Shown one piece after another: positions 7,156-14,009 of a stretch of 64,000 bases of DNA; positions within the stretch are counted from its first letter, which is position 1, and the number at the start of each line of letters is the position of its first letter. The DNA is from Thiohalospira halophila DSM 15071 (lineage in GTDB: Bacteria; Pseudomonadota; Gammaproteobacteria; Thiohalospirales; Thiohalospiraceae): NCBI RefSeq assembly GCF_900112605.1, contig NZ_FOMJ01000001.1, positions 210,577-274,576 of the forward strand, given 5' to 3'. Position numbers and translations under genes: made by a program. The notes under the pieces were generated by a model. That model saw only the letters and a list, made by a program, of their open reading frames with translations. It did not search any database and had not been told where the DNA came from.

Positions 7156-8262
7156 ATGAGCGAAGAGAGCGGCCCCCATCCCCGGATCACCCGTCTGCGC
7201 CTGGCGGGCTTCCGCTCCATCGGCGAGGCGGAGCTGGAGCTGCGGCCCATCAACGTCCTCATCGGGCCCAACGGCTCCGGCAAGTCCAACCTGGTGGGCT
7301 TCTTCCGCATGCTCAGCCACATGATGACCCGGGAGCCGCGGCTGCAGGAGTACGTGGGCCGCACCGGCGGCGCCTCGGCCCTGCTCACCGATGGCCCGGC
7401 GGCCACGCCGCAGCTCTCCGCCGAGCTGGTCCTGCGCACCGAGAAGGGGGCCAACGAGTACGCCTTCCGCCTCTTCCACGCCGCGCCGGACCGGCTGGTC
7501 TTCGCCGAGGAGCGCTTCCGCTACCTCCCGGAAGACCACCCGCCGGAGGAGCGCAAGTGGTTCCAGATCGAGGCCGCCGGTCGCACGGAGCCGCAGATCC
7601 AGCGCATCGGTGAAGAGGGCAACCGCACCGCCCGGGTCATCCACGGCCTGCTGGGGCGATGCAAGGTCTTCCAGTTCCACGACACCTCGCCCCAGGCGCG
7701 GATCCGGCAGTACTGCCCGGCCCACGACAACCACTACCTGCGCGAGGACGGCGCCAACCTGGCCGCCTTCCTCCTGCGCATGGCCGGCGAGCACCCCGCC
7801 CACTACCGCGAGGTCATCGCCAACCTGCGCACCATCCTGCCGTTTTTCGACGACTTCGAGCTGGAGCCCGAGGCCAGCGGCGCCATCATGCTCAAGTGGC
7901 GGGAGCAGGGGGCCGACACCCTCTTCGCCGCCCACCAGGCCAGCGACGGCATGCTCCGCGCCATGGCCCTGGTGGCGCTGCTCTGCCAGCCGGCGGAGTG
8001 GCTGCCCGGCGTGGTGATCATCGACGAGCCGGAGCTGGGCCTGCACCCCGGCGCCCTGGACCGCATTGCCGACCTGGCCGCCACCGCCTCCCGGGACTGC
8101 CAGATCCTCATGGCCACCCAGTCCCCGGACCTGCTGGCCACCTTCGAGGCGGAGGATATCCTCATCGCCGAGCGCCAGGGCCGCCACAGCCACTTCCGCC
8201 GTGTCGGCGAGGACGAGCTGGAGCAGTGGCTGGGGGATTACAGCGCGGAAGGGGAGGGGTGA
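7156..8262 (+). CDS. AAA family ATPase, RecF/SMC-like (COG4637 type)
   Basis: A 368-residue soluble ATPase. Walker A is GPNGSGKSNL (residues 36-45), after an SMC-like opening ITRLRLAGFRSIGEAELEL. Walker B with the ABC-type D-E pair is VVIIDEPELGLHPGA (near 287-301), followed by the H-loop region ILMATQSPDLL. There is no long coiled coil, so it is a compact AAA_21 protein rather than SMC. Related proteins occur alone or in defence modules (Old, RloA, retron ATPases). No nuclease or toroidal partner lies beside it. ATG at 7156 follows CACCGAGC without a strong ribosome site. Confidence 0.82.
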   Translation: MSEESGPHPRITRLRLAGFRSIGEAELELRPINVLIGPNGSGKSNLVGFFRMLSHMMTREPRLQEYVGRTGGASALLTDGPAATPQLSAELVLRTEKGANEYAFRLFHAAPDRLVFAEERFRYLPEDHPPEERKWFQIEAAGRTEPQIQRIGEEGNRTARVIHGLLGRCKVFQFHDTSPQARIRQYCPAHDNHYLREDGANLAAFLLRMAGEHPAHYREVIANLRTILPFFDDFELEPEASGAIMLKWREQGADTLFAAHQASDGMLRAMALVALLCQPAEWLPGVVIIDEPELGLHPGALDRIADLAATASRDCQILMATQSPDLLATFEAEDILIAERQGRHSHFRRVGEDELEQWLGDYSAEGEG

Positions 8263-8272
8263 ACCCGGCCTT

Positions 8273-8303
8273 TTCTGGCTTAGCAGGCTCCAGGCAGCCA
8301 GAA
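8273..8303. terminator. Stem-loop after the AAA ATPase, possible terminator
   Basis: TTCTGGCT (8273-8280) and AGCCAGAA (8296-8303) form a perfect 8-bp stem with a 15-base loop, 11 bases after the ATPase stop. There is no T run, so intrinsic termination is uncertain. Confidence 0.25.
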
Positions 8304-8344
8304 TAGACGGGTAGAAGAGTCACCGGAGCCGGGAGACCTCGATC

Positions 8345-8563
8345 ATGAGTACGCCCAACGAGGCGGAAAACTCCGCTGAAGCCATCTATCAGCAGGCGCG
8401 GTTATTGCCGCCCGACCTACGCAAGGAAGTACTGGATTTCATCGGTTACCTGGAGAGTCGCTACCAGGAGAGTGACGAGTCGAGGGCATACCGAGAGGCG
8501 CAGATTCCGGCCATGGAAGCGGTCTGGGATAATGCCGAGGACGAGGTCTGGGATGACTGGTGA
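8345..8563 (+). CDS. DUF2281-type antitoxin
   Basis: A 72-residue acidic protein. AIYQQARLLPPDLRKEVLDF and IGYLESRY match the DUF2281 pattern (helical N-terminus, often annotated as a VapB-like antitoxin), and the tail is very acidic (WDNAEDEVWDDW), fitting a toxin-blocking peptide. It overlaps the MazF/PemK gene by 11 bp, so the two are probably a TA operon. ATG at 8345 follows CGGGAGACC. It lacks a clear DNA-binding motif. Confidence 0.72.
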   Translation: MSTPNEAENSAEAIYQQARLLPPDLRKEVLDFIGYLESRYQESDESRAYREAQIPAMEAVWDNAEDEVWDDW

Positions 8564-8900
8564 GCCGGGTTCGCTGGTTGCCATTCCCTTCCCCTACACG
8601 GATCTGAGTACCTCGAAGCGTAGACCGGCCCTTGTGCTTACATCACCGGATGAGCGGGAAGATTTCCTGGTGCTGGCAGTCACCTCCCGGGAGACAGAGG
8701 GAGCGGCCGAAGTCCTTGAGACACCGGATCTTGAGGAAGGTCGCTTGCCGCGGAGAAGCTGGGTGCGCGTGGACAAGGCATTTACCGTCAATTCAAGCCT
8801 TGTGCAGAAGGAGTACGGAAGGCTTACGGACGTGACCTTCAAGAGGGTGCACAAGGCCTTCTGCTACCAGATGGGGTGTGAGCGCATCGCGGTAGTGTGA
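8553..8900 (+). CDS. PemK/MazF-family endoribonuclease toxin
   Basis: A 115-residue MazF-fold protein: GSLVAIPFPYTDLSTSKRRP carries the start of the conserved barrel, with the K-R-R-P-A-L-V motif, then VLAVTSR, and LPRRSWVRVDKAFT near residues 69-82. MazF/PemK toxins cut mRNA at short sites. ATG at 8553 overlaps the DUF2281 antitoxin gene, which supports pairing. Length is normal and no disruption is visible. Just after its stop lies a copy of the rfaH 3' end. Confidence 0.88.
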   Translation: MTGEPGSLVAIPFPYTDLSTSKRRPALVLTSPDEREDFLVLAVTSRETEGAAEVLETPDLEEGRLPRRSWVRVDKAFTVNSSLVQKEYGRLTDVTFKRVHKAFCYQMGCERIAVV

Positions 8901-8915
8901 TGATAGAGGTCGCCT

Positions 8916-8972
8916 CTCACTCCATCCGCTGTACCTGCCCCTCCGGCAGCATCAGGGAGGTGCATTGGCCGC
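8916..8972 (-). repeat. Detached copy of the rfaH 3' end (copy R1)
   Basis: CTCACTCCATCCGCTG starts a stretch that matches the last 57 or so bases of rfaH (11229-11285) at most positions, in the same orientation. The TCA at 8917 equals the rfaH stop codon. No rfaH reading frame continues beyond. It is a remnant left at a cassette boundary. Confidence 0.75.
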
Positions 8973-9049
8973 CATCGCATCGAACTAATGCAGATGTGTG
9001 AGTCCAAAGAGTTCCACAAACTGCAGCCGCTAGTTTGACGGAGGCGGAC

Positions 9050-9337
9050 ATGATTGCCGTTGATGAGGCGAAACACGTCGAAGGCTACAAGATCTGGCTG
9101 CGGTTCTCCGACGGTGAAGAAGGCATTGTGGACTTCTCGGACATCATCGAGCGCTTTGCAGCGGCGCAGCCGCTCAAGGATCCGTCCGAGTTTCTCAGCT
9201 TCTACCTGGATGGCTGGCCAACGCTGGCCTGGCCCTGCGGATTCGATTACTCGCCGCAGGCGCTGTATTCCCTGGCTACCGGGAAAAACGCCTGGGATCA
9301 AGCGGAAAACGAGGCCGAACCGGCTTCGGTGGAGTAG
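9050..9337 (+). CDS. DUF2442 domain protein
   Basis: A 95-residue protein matching the DUF2442 pattern: an N-terminal strand pair (GYKIWLRFSDGEEGIVDFS), and WPCGFDYSPQALYSLA near the end. DUF2442 proteins usually pair with DUF4160 proteins in TA-like operons; function is not established. ATG at 9050 follows GGAGGC; TTG at 9035 is an alternative. No complete DUF4160 gene precedes it; the 60 bases before contain only a short unidentified open end. The gene lies between two rfaH 3'-end copies (8916 and 9363), like a cassette. Confidence 0.75.
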   Translation: MIAVDEAKHVEGYKIWLRFSDGEEGIVDFSDIIERFAAAQPLKDPSEFLSFYLDGWPTLAWPCGFDYSPQALYSLATGKNAWDQAENEAEPASVE

Positions 9338-9362
9338 TCGAACCTGGCGCTCGCGATCGGAC

Positions 9363-9385
9363 CTCACTCCATCCGCTGCACCTGC
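9363..9385 (-). repeat. Short copy of the rfaH 3' end (copy R2)
   Basis: CTCACTCCATCCGCTGCACC and three further bases repeat the rfaH stop-codon region (11229 onward). The match ends in CTGCACCTG, which is also present in AbrB-type antitoxin genes (the ALHL codons), and the sequence then continues as an AbrB antitoxin. The junction looks like recombination at this microhomology. Confidence 0.65.
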
Positions 9386-9519
9386 GTGCGGGCCAGCAGA
9401 TCCGGGTGATTACCTACGATGACCGGATCGAACTCATACCGCAGCGGCCCATGAGCGAGATGCGGGGCTTCCTCAAGGGTATCGATACGGACATCCCACG
9501 GGAGGAGGACCGCGTTTGA
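9376..9519 (+). pseudogene. AbrB-type antitoxin, C-terminal remnant
   Basis: In frame from 9376 the sequence reads LHLRAGQQIRVITYDDRIEL, then IPQRPMSEMRGFLKGIDTD and a short acidic end, stop TGA at 9517. This is the C-terminal two thirds of a SpoVT-AbrB (VapB/MazE-type) antitoxin. The N-terminal DNA-binding strand and the start are gone, replaced by the rfaH 3'-end copy. The same C-terminus recurs in a second wreck at 12166-12349. Confidence 0.7.
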
Positions 9520-9560
9520 ACGTTGTCGATTCCTCGGGGTGGCTGGAATACTTCGCCGAA
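9516..9560 (+). pseudogene. vapC: VapC/PIN toxin, first codons only
   Basis: TTG at 9516 overlaps the antitoxin stop and reads MNVVDSSGWLEYFAEP, the usual opening of VapC PIN-domain toxins with the first acidic residue (D5). Homology ends after about 15 codons where the 3' end of the convergent ERCC4 gene begins. The toxin is therefore lost. Confidence 0.6.
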
Positions 9561-9570
9561 CCAGTCTGGG

Positions 9571-10692
9571 TTAAGTCCGTTTCACCCACACCGCCCCGCG
9601 CCCCTGCCCCTCACGCTGCAGCACCCCCTCATCGCGCATCCGCGTGAGGACGCTGCGTAGCTCCCGGGCCTGCCGGTCCGGGAAGCGCTTGCGCAGCATG
9701 GCCATGGTAAAGCGCTCCGGCAGCTCCTGGAGCACCTCCCGGCGCACCGTCAGCGCCCAGCCGCCTTCCCCTCCGGATCGGGTATGCCGTCCCTGCACCT
9801 CGGCCACCGCCTCCGGCGCCGGCTCGGCGAGCCGCGCCGCCACCGCCCGGAAAAGGCCATGACACCACTCGTTGGCCTGCTTGCGGTTGCCGGCGAAGAT
9901 CACCGGCAGGGTGGGGTGCAGGGCCTGGATCTCCGCGATGAGCCGGGCGGTGTGGGTGGCGGGCCACGGCGCCACCCGCTTGGGATCCAGGAAGTCGCCG
10001 TACTCCGCCTCGATCACCAGGGCCGGATGGGGGTAGGTGGCCAGCTCGGCCAGCTGTTGATGGAGGATCTGGATCTGGCCGAAATCACTCAGGAGGTTGT
10101 CGAAGGTCTTGCGCTCCACCAGCGCCTGGATCCGGCCGTCCACCTCCAGGGCGTAGTCCCCGGCCGGTAGCGGCTCCCGCCGAGTCTCCGCCCCCGAGAA
10201 GCGCCAGGGATAGCGCTCGGCGCGGTCGATGAGCGCCGTGACCGGGTGGTCCCCGAAGAGCTGGGTCCGCCCCCGGGTCTTGTGCGCCTTCACCGCCCCC
10301 TGGGTGCGAAAGAAGATCTGCTCGTACTCGCCGGGCTTGTTCTTGTACGCCCGGGTGAGGAAGAGGAAGTCGCAGCGGCGCTGACGCCGGCGATCCAGGG
10401 TCACGGCCAGTTTCTTGCCGAAGCGGTTGAGCGAGGTCACCGGGACGTACTCCAGCTCCTCCACCGGTCCCTCCGGCGGCTCCTGCTCCCGCAGACAGAA
10501 GACATTGCCCTGCGGCCCCGGCCAGCGGTCCTTCGCCCGCAGCGCCAGGGTCACCTCGCCGTCGCTCTCCAGAGTGATCCGGTAGGGGAACTTGTCGTCG
10601 CCAGTGCGCTGGAGTCGCCAGTAGGTGCTCAAGGGCGTTTCCTGAACCGGTGAAAGGGGCCGATCGTAACCCTGGAGGCCACGGTTGCCCAT
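9571..10692 (-). CDS. ERCC4-domain nuclease-like protein
   Basis: A 373-residue protein. The centre holds an ERCC4 (XPF-type) nuclease core: LPAGDYALEVDG (near residues 175-186), then ALVERKTFDNLLSDF with the E-R-K catalytic triplet and LVIEAEYGDF. The C-terminal 70 residues look like a winged helix (FTMAMLRKRFPDRQARELRS). Such proteins cut branched or damaged DNA; the exact role here is unknown. ATG at 10692 is used; a TTG near residue 22 (LSTYWRLQRTGDDKFPY) is an alternative. The gene faces away from the RHH/ParE module and its 3' end cuts off a VapC remnant. Confidence 0.8.
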   Translation of the reverse strand: MGNRGLQGYDRPLSPVQETPLSTYWRLQRTGDDKFPYRITLESDGEVTLALRAKDRWPGPQGNVFCLREQEPPEGPVEELEYVPVTSLNRFGKKLAVTLDRRRQRRCDFLFLTRAYKNKPGEYEQIFFRTQGAVKAHKTRGRTQLFGDHPVTALIDRAERYPWRFSGAETRREPLPAGDYALEVDGRIQALVERKTFDNLLSDFGQIQILHQQLAELATYPHPALVIEAEYGDFLDPKRVAPWPATHTARLIAEIQALHPTLPVIFAGNRKQANEWCHGLFRAVAARLAEPAPEAVAEVQGRHTRSGGEGGWALTVRREVLQELPERFTMAMLRKRFPDRQARELRSVLTRMRDEGVLQREGQGRGAVWVKRT

Positions 10693-10749
10693 GTAATGAC
10701 GAAGTCTATACTACGTTCGTACTACAGGCCCGATGAGCTGGGAGATAGT

Positions 10750-11025
10750 ATGTCGAAGGACGCCGTCTTCACGATGAAGCTGGATGCCGATCTTCGCGAT
10801 GAGTTCATGGCTGTTGCAGCGGGGGAGGACCGGCCCGCTTCCCAGGTCATGCGCGAACTCATGCGGAGCTATGTCGAGCAGCAGCGGCAGGCTCGCGAGT
10901 ACGATGACTACCTACGTCAAAAGGTCGAGAACGCTCGCGCCTCCATGCGGACAGGGCAGGGGCGGACGAATGAAGAGGTCGAGGCTTCATTCAGTGCGCT
11001 TCGTGACAAGGTGACCCGGCAATAG
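10750..11025 (+). CDS. Ribbon-helix-helix antitoxin of a ParE/RelE module
   Basis: A 91-residue RHH protein. FTMKLDADLRDEFMAVAAGE then RPASQVMRELMRSYVEQQRQ shows the strand and two helices of the Arc/CopG fold; the C-terminal half is a charged helix that would wrap a toxin. Two bases separate it from the GTG of the ParE gene, so they formed one operon. Upstream are near-repeats of TACTAC (within 10710-10727), possibly operator half-sites. The partner toxin is truncated, so this antitoxin may now have no full-length partner. Confidence 0.8.
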   Translation: MSKDAVFTMKLDADLRDEFMAVAAGEDRPASQVMRELMRSYVEQQRQAREYDDYLRQKVENARASMRTGQGRTNEEVEASFSALRDKVTRQ

Positions 11026-11027
11026 AC

Positions 11028-11276
11028 GTGATCGTCTTCTGGACGCCTGAGGCCCAACGGGACCGCGCCGAGATATGGGAATTCATCTCGGCGGATGATC
11101 CGCTCGCGGCTATCGATATGGACGAGCGATTCAGCCGTGCTACTGCTCGTCTCGAGGACCATCCCGATATGGGTCGCACGGGCCAGGTGTCCGGCACGCT
11201 GGAATGGATACCGCACGAGAATTACCGCCTCACTCCACCCGCTGCACCTGCCCCTCCGGCAGCATCAGGGAGGTGA
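11028..11276 (+). pseudogene. ParE/RelE-family toxin, C-terminally truncated
   Basis: GTG at 11028 starts a ParE/RelE-type toxin (FWTPEAQRDRAEIWEFISAD, then HPDMGRTGQVSGT and WIPHENYRL). Family members continue with about 25 residues forming the last strands and the active end. Here homology stops at NYRL (about 11228), exactly where the rfaH 3' end begins on the other strand, and the frame reads on into TPPAAPAPPAASGR. The toxin is probably inactive. The junction matches those at 8916 and 9363. Confidence 0.75.
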
Positions 11277-11754
11277 ACTGGCCGGCGGCGTTGAGCATGA
11301 TGGTCACCCGCTCGCCGCTGTTGCGGGCCTGGCATATCCCCTCGTAACCGGCCATGACCCCCTCGGTGATCCGGATCCGGTCGCCAGGGGCCACCGGCGG
11401 GGCGTCCAGGTCGCAGATCCCGGTCTCGTCCATGGTGGCGCGGAAGGCCTCCACCAGCTCGTCCGGCACCCGCGCCGGCCAGGTGCCGAAGCGCACCAGC
11501 GTGCTCACCCCCAGGGTGGAGCGGATGGGGCTCCAGTCCTCCAGCCCCGCGGAGAGCCGCACGAAGAGATAGCGCGGGAAGAGCGGCTCCACCACCGTCT
11601 TGTAGCGCCCCTTCACCCGCTTGCGCTCGCGTACGAAGGGCAGCCAGGTGCGGTAGCCCTGACGCGTCAGGTTCTCCCGCGCCTGCTCCTCCGCCTGGGG
11701 CTTGGTGTAGACCAGATACCAGCCCTCGCCGCCGAAAACCGGCTCCTCGCTCAT
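11230..11754 (-). CDS. rfaH: Transcription antitermination protein RfaH
   Basis: A 174-residue NusG paralogue. GWYLVYTKPQAEEQARENLT opens the NGN domain; FPRYLFVRL and the residues IRSTLGVSTLVRFG are RfaH-typical. The C-terminal KOW part reads PGDRIRITEGVMAGYEGI. RfaH loads onto RNA polymerase at ops sites in long surface-polysaccharide and virulence operons and prevents Rho termination. A perfect ops-like element lies at 17638, 6 kb away, in the leader of the polysaccharide locus. ATG at 11754 follows GGAGCC. Its 3' end is the source of the partial copies at 8916 and 9363. Confidence 0.9.
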   Translation of the reverse strand: MSEEPVFGGEGWYLVYTKPQAEEQARENLTRQGYRTWLPFVRERKRVKGRYKTVVEPLFPRYLFVRLSAGLEDWSPIRSTLGVSTLVRFGTWPARVPDELVEAFRATMDETGICDLDAPPVAPGDRIRITEGVMAGYEGICQARNSGERVTIMLNAAGQFTSLMLPEGQVQRVE

Positions 11755-11884
11755 GGCTCCCTCCCTGACTCTCTCTACTCATTATCGCCCAGGGGGGGCA
11801 GGGCTTGGAACCGGCATCCATTGGTTGAGGGCGGTCCGTGCCCTATTCTGTCAGCGGGGTAGCGAGACGATGGGCGAGGCTCTC

Positions 11885-12130
11885 ATGGCCGAGGAAACGA
11901 CCAGGATCACCATTCGCCTGCCCAGGCAGGATGTGGAGTTCGCCAAGGCGTATGCCAAGGCGCACGGGCTCAGCATGACCGAGGTCATCGCTCGGCACCT
12001 GCGCCAGCTCAGGTCGCTGGAACGGCATTCGCCGAGCGCCGAGCTGGAGGCGATCACCGGCCTTTTGCCCCCTGAGCTGGATGCCGAGCAGGCCAACCGG
12101 GATCACCTTGTCGAGAAGCACGGCAAGTGA
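11885..12130 (+). CDS. Ribbon-helix-helix antitoxin (DUF6364-like)
   Basis: An 81-residue antitoxin: TTRITIRLPRQDVEFAKAYA is the RHH strand and first helix, KAHGLSMTEVIARHLRQLRS the second, and the tail ELEAITGLLPPELDAEQ would bind a PIN-domain toxin. ATG at 11885 or 11870 is possible. The following toxin starts at GTG 12127, overlapping the stop, but is broken after a few codons. The antitoxin is thus intact but orphaned. Confidence 0.78.
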   Translation: MAEETTRITIRLPRQDVEFAKAYAKAHGLSMTEVIARHLRQLRSLERHSPSAELEAITGLLPPELDAEQANRDHLVEKHGK

Positions 12131-12349
12131 TCATCCTCGACCTACAGGTGTCGGGGCTCAACCGGCGGTTTCCTCATTCCCAGGGCGGTACGCGAGGCCC
12201 TGCACCTGCATGCGGGACAGCCGTTCCAGGTTGTCGTCTACGAGGACCGGATCGAACTCATACCGCAGTGGGCAATGAGCGAGATGCGGGGTTTCCTCAA
12301 GGGCATTGATACAGAGGTCCGCCGGGAGGACGGCGGCATCGCCGACTGA
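12127..12349 (+). pseudogene. PIN toxin start joined to AbrB antitoxin remnant
   Basis: GTG at 12127 reads MIILDLQVSGLN, which looks like the beginning of a PIN toxin (MIILD). From about 12166 another frame reads FLIPRAVREALHLHAGQPFQ, VVVYEDRIELIPQWAMSEMR and GFLKGIDTEV, the C-terminal part of an AbrB antitoxin ending at TGA 12347. Two different TA modules have been joined with loss of the toxin body and the AbrB start. The AbrB part is a sister of the remnant at 9376. Confidence 0.62.
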
Positions 12350-12419
12350 TTACCCGGCCATGGCGGGCGAGCAACGCAACCAGCGCGTATACTATCCCGG
12401 ATAAAGGCTAGGGGATCTC

Positions 12420-12674
12420 ATGACAGAAACCATCGACATCGACGAAGCTAAGACCCATCTCGCGCGCCTCCTGGACAAGGTCAGCCAGGGTGAGCCGGTG
12501 ATCATCGCCCGGGCCGGGAAGCCGGTGGCCCGTCTGACCCAGTTTGACTCCCCTGAGCCGGACCGGGCTCGCCGGATCGGCTTCCTCAAGGGGCAGATCG
12601 AGGTGCCGGACGACTTCGACCGAATGGGAGAAGAGCCCAATGATGGGGGTGGCCAAGGGGTTGTCACTCCTTAA
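12420..12674 (+). CDS. Phd/YefM-type antitoxin, altered C-terminus
   Basis: MTETIDIDEAKTHLARLLDK then GEPVIIARAGKPVARL is the classic Phd fold that binds DNA and covers a toxin. The region RRIGFLKGQIEVPDDFDRMG is typical, but family members then end in a short E-E-I-x-x-L-F type tail. Here the end is PNDGGGQGVVTP, and no toxin gene follows. The change at about 12633 marks a junction with the next module. TATACTAT upstream (12387-12394) may be the -10 box. Confidence 0.75.
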   Translation: MTETIDIDEAKTHLARLLDKVSQGEPVIIARAGKPVARLTQFDSPEPDRARRIGFLKGQIEVPDDFDRMGEEPNDGGGQGVVTP

Positions 12675-12804
12675 CCTGAAAGTTAATGATACGCATCAGG
12701 CGCCCGCTGCCGAAATCCGCAAGGCAGCGACACGGCGGGAGGCCTACTTGAAGGCGCGTGCGGATCACACTCTGAAGATCGAAGAGGACGGGCACGATGA
12801 GTGA
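12640..12804 (+). CDS. Small hypothetical protein before XRE/SecB-like genes
   Basis: A 54-residue basic, helical protein (EIRKAATRREAYLKARADHT near the middle) in a different frame from the Phd gene it overlaps. ATG at 12640; the stop overlaps the XRE gene start (ATGA at 12797), which suggests co-translation. In toxin-antitoxin-chaperone operons this slot is held by the toxin, but the protein is too short for a known toxin and may be a C-terminal remnant. Function unknown. Confidence 0.4.
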   Translation: MMGVAKGLSLLNLKVNDTHQAPAAEIRKAATRREAYLKARADHTLKIEEDGHDE

Positions 12805-13075
12805 CTTCAAAGCGCTATTTCAGGAGTCCCGCAGTGGGGATGAACACTGGATGGCCCGTGCCACCCAGGAGTTTACCGAAGACCTGCACCGACTGATGCA
12901 GCGGCGAGCGATCAGCAAAGCCGAACTCGCTCGCCGTTTAGGGAGCAGCCCGGCCTACATCACCAAGGTTCTGCGCGGTGATGCCAACTTCACGGTCCGC
13001 TCCATGGTCCGGTTGGCCCGGGCGCTGGATGGGCGCCTCGTCCTCCACCTCGAGGCGGAAGAAGATACCGTTTGA
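12797..13075 (+). CDS. XRE-family (HigA-like) antitoxin
   Basis: A 92-residue protein with a helix-turn-helix at residues 37-62 (ISKAELARRLGSSPAYITKV, then LRGDANFTV) and a short C-terminal strand RLVLHLEAEED. The N-terminal 35 residues are helical. It resembles HigA-type antitoxins, and the SecB-like gene overlaps its 3' end, which fits a toxin-antitoxin-chaperone arrangement. No complete toxin is visible beside it. ATG at 12797 is set by the ATGA overlap with the upstream stop. Confidence 0.78.
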   Translation: MSDFKALFQESRSGDEHWMARATQEFTEDLHRLMQRRAISKAELARRLGSSPAYITKVLRGDANFTVRSMVRLARALDGRLVLHLEAEEDTV

Positions 13076-13475
13076 GGACTCCTTCCTCACGACGCTCTCG
13101 ATCCAGGCCAATCCCGATTACCGTCCGCCAGGGGCAGGGCAGCCAGTCCCGGGGCTGCGCGTGGTGCCCCGCGTCCAACTGGCAGCCCACGAGTCGGATG
13201 CCCATCACTATCAGCTCACGTTGACCGTGCAGGATGACCCGGACGCGGAGGATGAGCAGCCGTACGCACTGGACCTGCGGATGGTGGGGCAGTTCGTCGT
13301 GGACGAAGGTCTGGAGCATGATCGGGTGGAACACCTGGTCGCCGTCAACGGCGCTTCGCTGCTCTATTCCGCCCTCCGGGAGATCGTACTCATGGCCACT
13401 GGTCGAAGTGCCTGGGGGTCAGTCCAGCTCCCCACCATGAACTTCAATCGCCTTACCACGGAGCCGGTTGAATAG
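13029..13475 (+). CDS. SecB-like chaperone (TAC-type), start uncertain
   Basis: SecB-fold protein. LTTLSIQANPDYRPPG is the N-terminal strand region; YQLTLTVQDDPDAEDE the central strands; GASLLYSALREIVLMATGRS then WGSVQLPTMNF is the SecB C-terminal signature. Stand-alone SecB paralogues beside HigA or MqsA act as antitoxin-specific chaperones in toxin-antitoxin-chaperone operons. The homologous frame has no start after the XRE stop; ATG at 13029 inside the XRE gene is the nearest, giving an odd basic leader (SSSTSRRKKIP). Start loss or unusual initiation is possible. Confidence 0.68.
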   Translation: MGASSSTSRRKKIPFEDSFLTTLSIQANPDYRPPGAGQPVPGLRVVPRVQLAAHESDAHHYQLTLTVQDDPDAEDEQPYALDLRMVGQFVVDEGLEHDRVEHLVAVNGASLLYSALREIVLMATGRSAWGSVQLPTMNFNRLTTEPVE

Positions 13476-13507
13476 AACGGCCTGCGGAGGGCACAACGGA
13501 AACCCCC

Positions 13508-13585
13508 CGCAAGGAAGCCGTCGCATGCCCCACCAGCCCCCGCAACCTCGTCTTCTGCTGCGACGGCACCGGCAACATCGCCGAC
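13508..13585 (+). repeat. Remnant of the DUF2235 gene 5' end joined to an AbrB 3' end
   Basis: From 13508 the sequence repeats the ribosome site and first 20 or so codons of the DUF2235 gene (13994-14072) with small deletions that break the frame. At CATCGCCGA it switches to sequence also found at the end of the AbrB remnant (CATCGCCGACTGA, 12339-12349 region, followed by TACCCGG in both). A microhomology junction is likely. Confidence 0.6.
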
Positions 13586-13671
13586 TGACTACCCGGTTAT
13601 GTCGACGATCGTTGGTGGAGTGCCGAGCGATCCCTTTACGGACCCATTCGGCCGGCCTATCGTGAAAGCTA

Positions 13672-13690
13672 TATGGCAACCTTTGCCATA
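13672..13690. promoter_or_regulatory. Palindromic operator upstream of parD
   Basis: TATGGCAA (13672-13679), CCT, TTGCCATA (13683-13690): a perfect 8-bp inverted repeat 19 bases before the ParD ATG. RHH antitoxins repress their own operons through such sites. Confidence 0.55.
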
Positions 13691-13709
13691 AATCTAAGGA
13701 GGTAAGGGC

Positions 13710-13961
13710 ATGGCCACAATGAATGTATCGCTTCCAGACCGGATGAAGGAGTGGGTGGAGGAGCAGGCGGAGACGGGTCGTTACAGCAATGCCAGCGATT
13801 ACGTCCGGGACCTCATCCGCCACGACCAGGAGCGGGCGGAAAAGATTGAGAAAATGCAGCAACGGGTCACGGAGGGCCTGCAGAGTGGAACCGGCGAACA
13901 GAGCATGGATGAGCTGCGCGAGGACTGGGAGGGACAGGAGAGGCCCCCTGGAGCTGAGTAG
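13710..13961 (+). CDS. parD: ParD-family antitoxin, orphan
   Basis: An 83-residue ParD: MATMNVSLPDRMKEWVEEQA then GRYSNASDYVRDLIRHDQER is the RHH domain; the C-terminal half (IEKMQQRVTEGLQSG) is the toxin-binding helix. A strong AAGGAGG ribosome site precedes ATG 13710 and a palindromic operator lies upstream. ParE should follow, but the next gene is the DUF2235 protein; the last residues (EGQERPPGAE) may come from the junction. It is an antitoxin without its toxin. Confidence 0.83.
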   Translation: MATMNVSLPDRMKEWVEEQAETGRYSNASDYVRDLIRHDQERAEKIEKMQQRVTEGLQSGTGEQSMDELREDWEGQERPPGAE

Positions 13962-14009
13962 GACCCCACAAACGGACAAACAGGTCATCCCCGGCAAGGA
14001 AGCCGTCCC

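Noticed and set aside
8981-9034. Possible DUF4160 partner end before the DUF2442 gene
   Set aside because: Only 18 codons or so are open (ending KLQPLV) and they do not resemble the DUF4160 C-terminus; too little to call.
11753-11869. Longer start for the RHH antitoxin, or a separate small gene here
   Set aside because: The extra residues overlap the rfaH promoter side and lack any RHH similarity; starts at 11870 or 11885 fit better.
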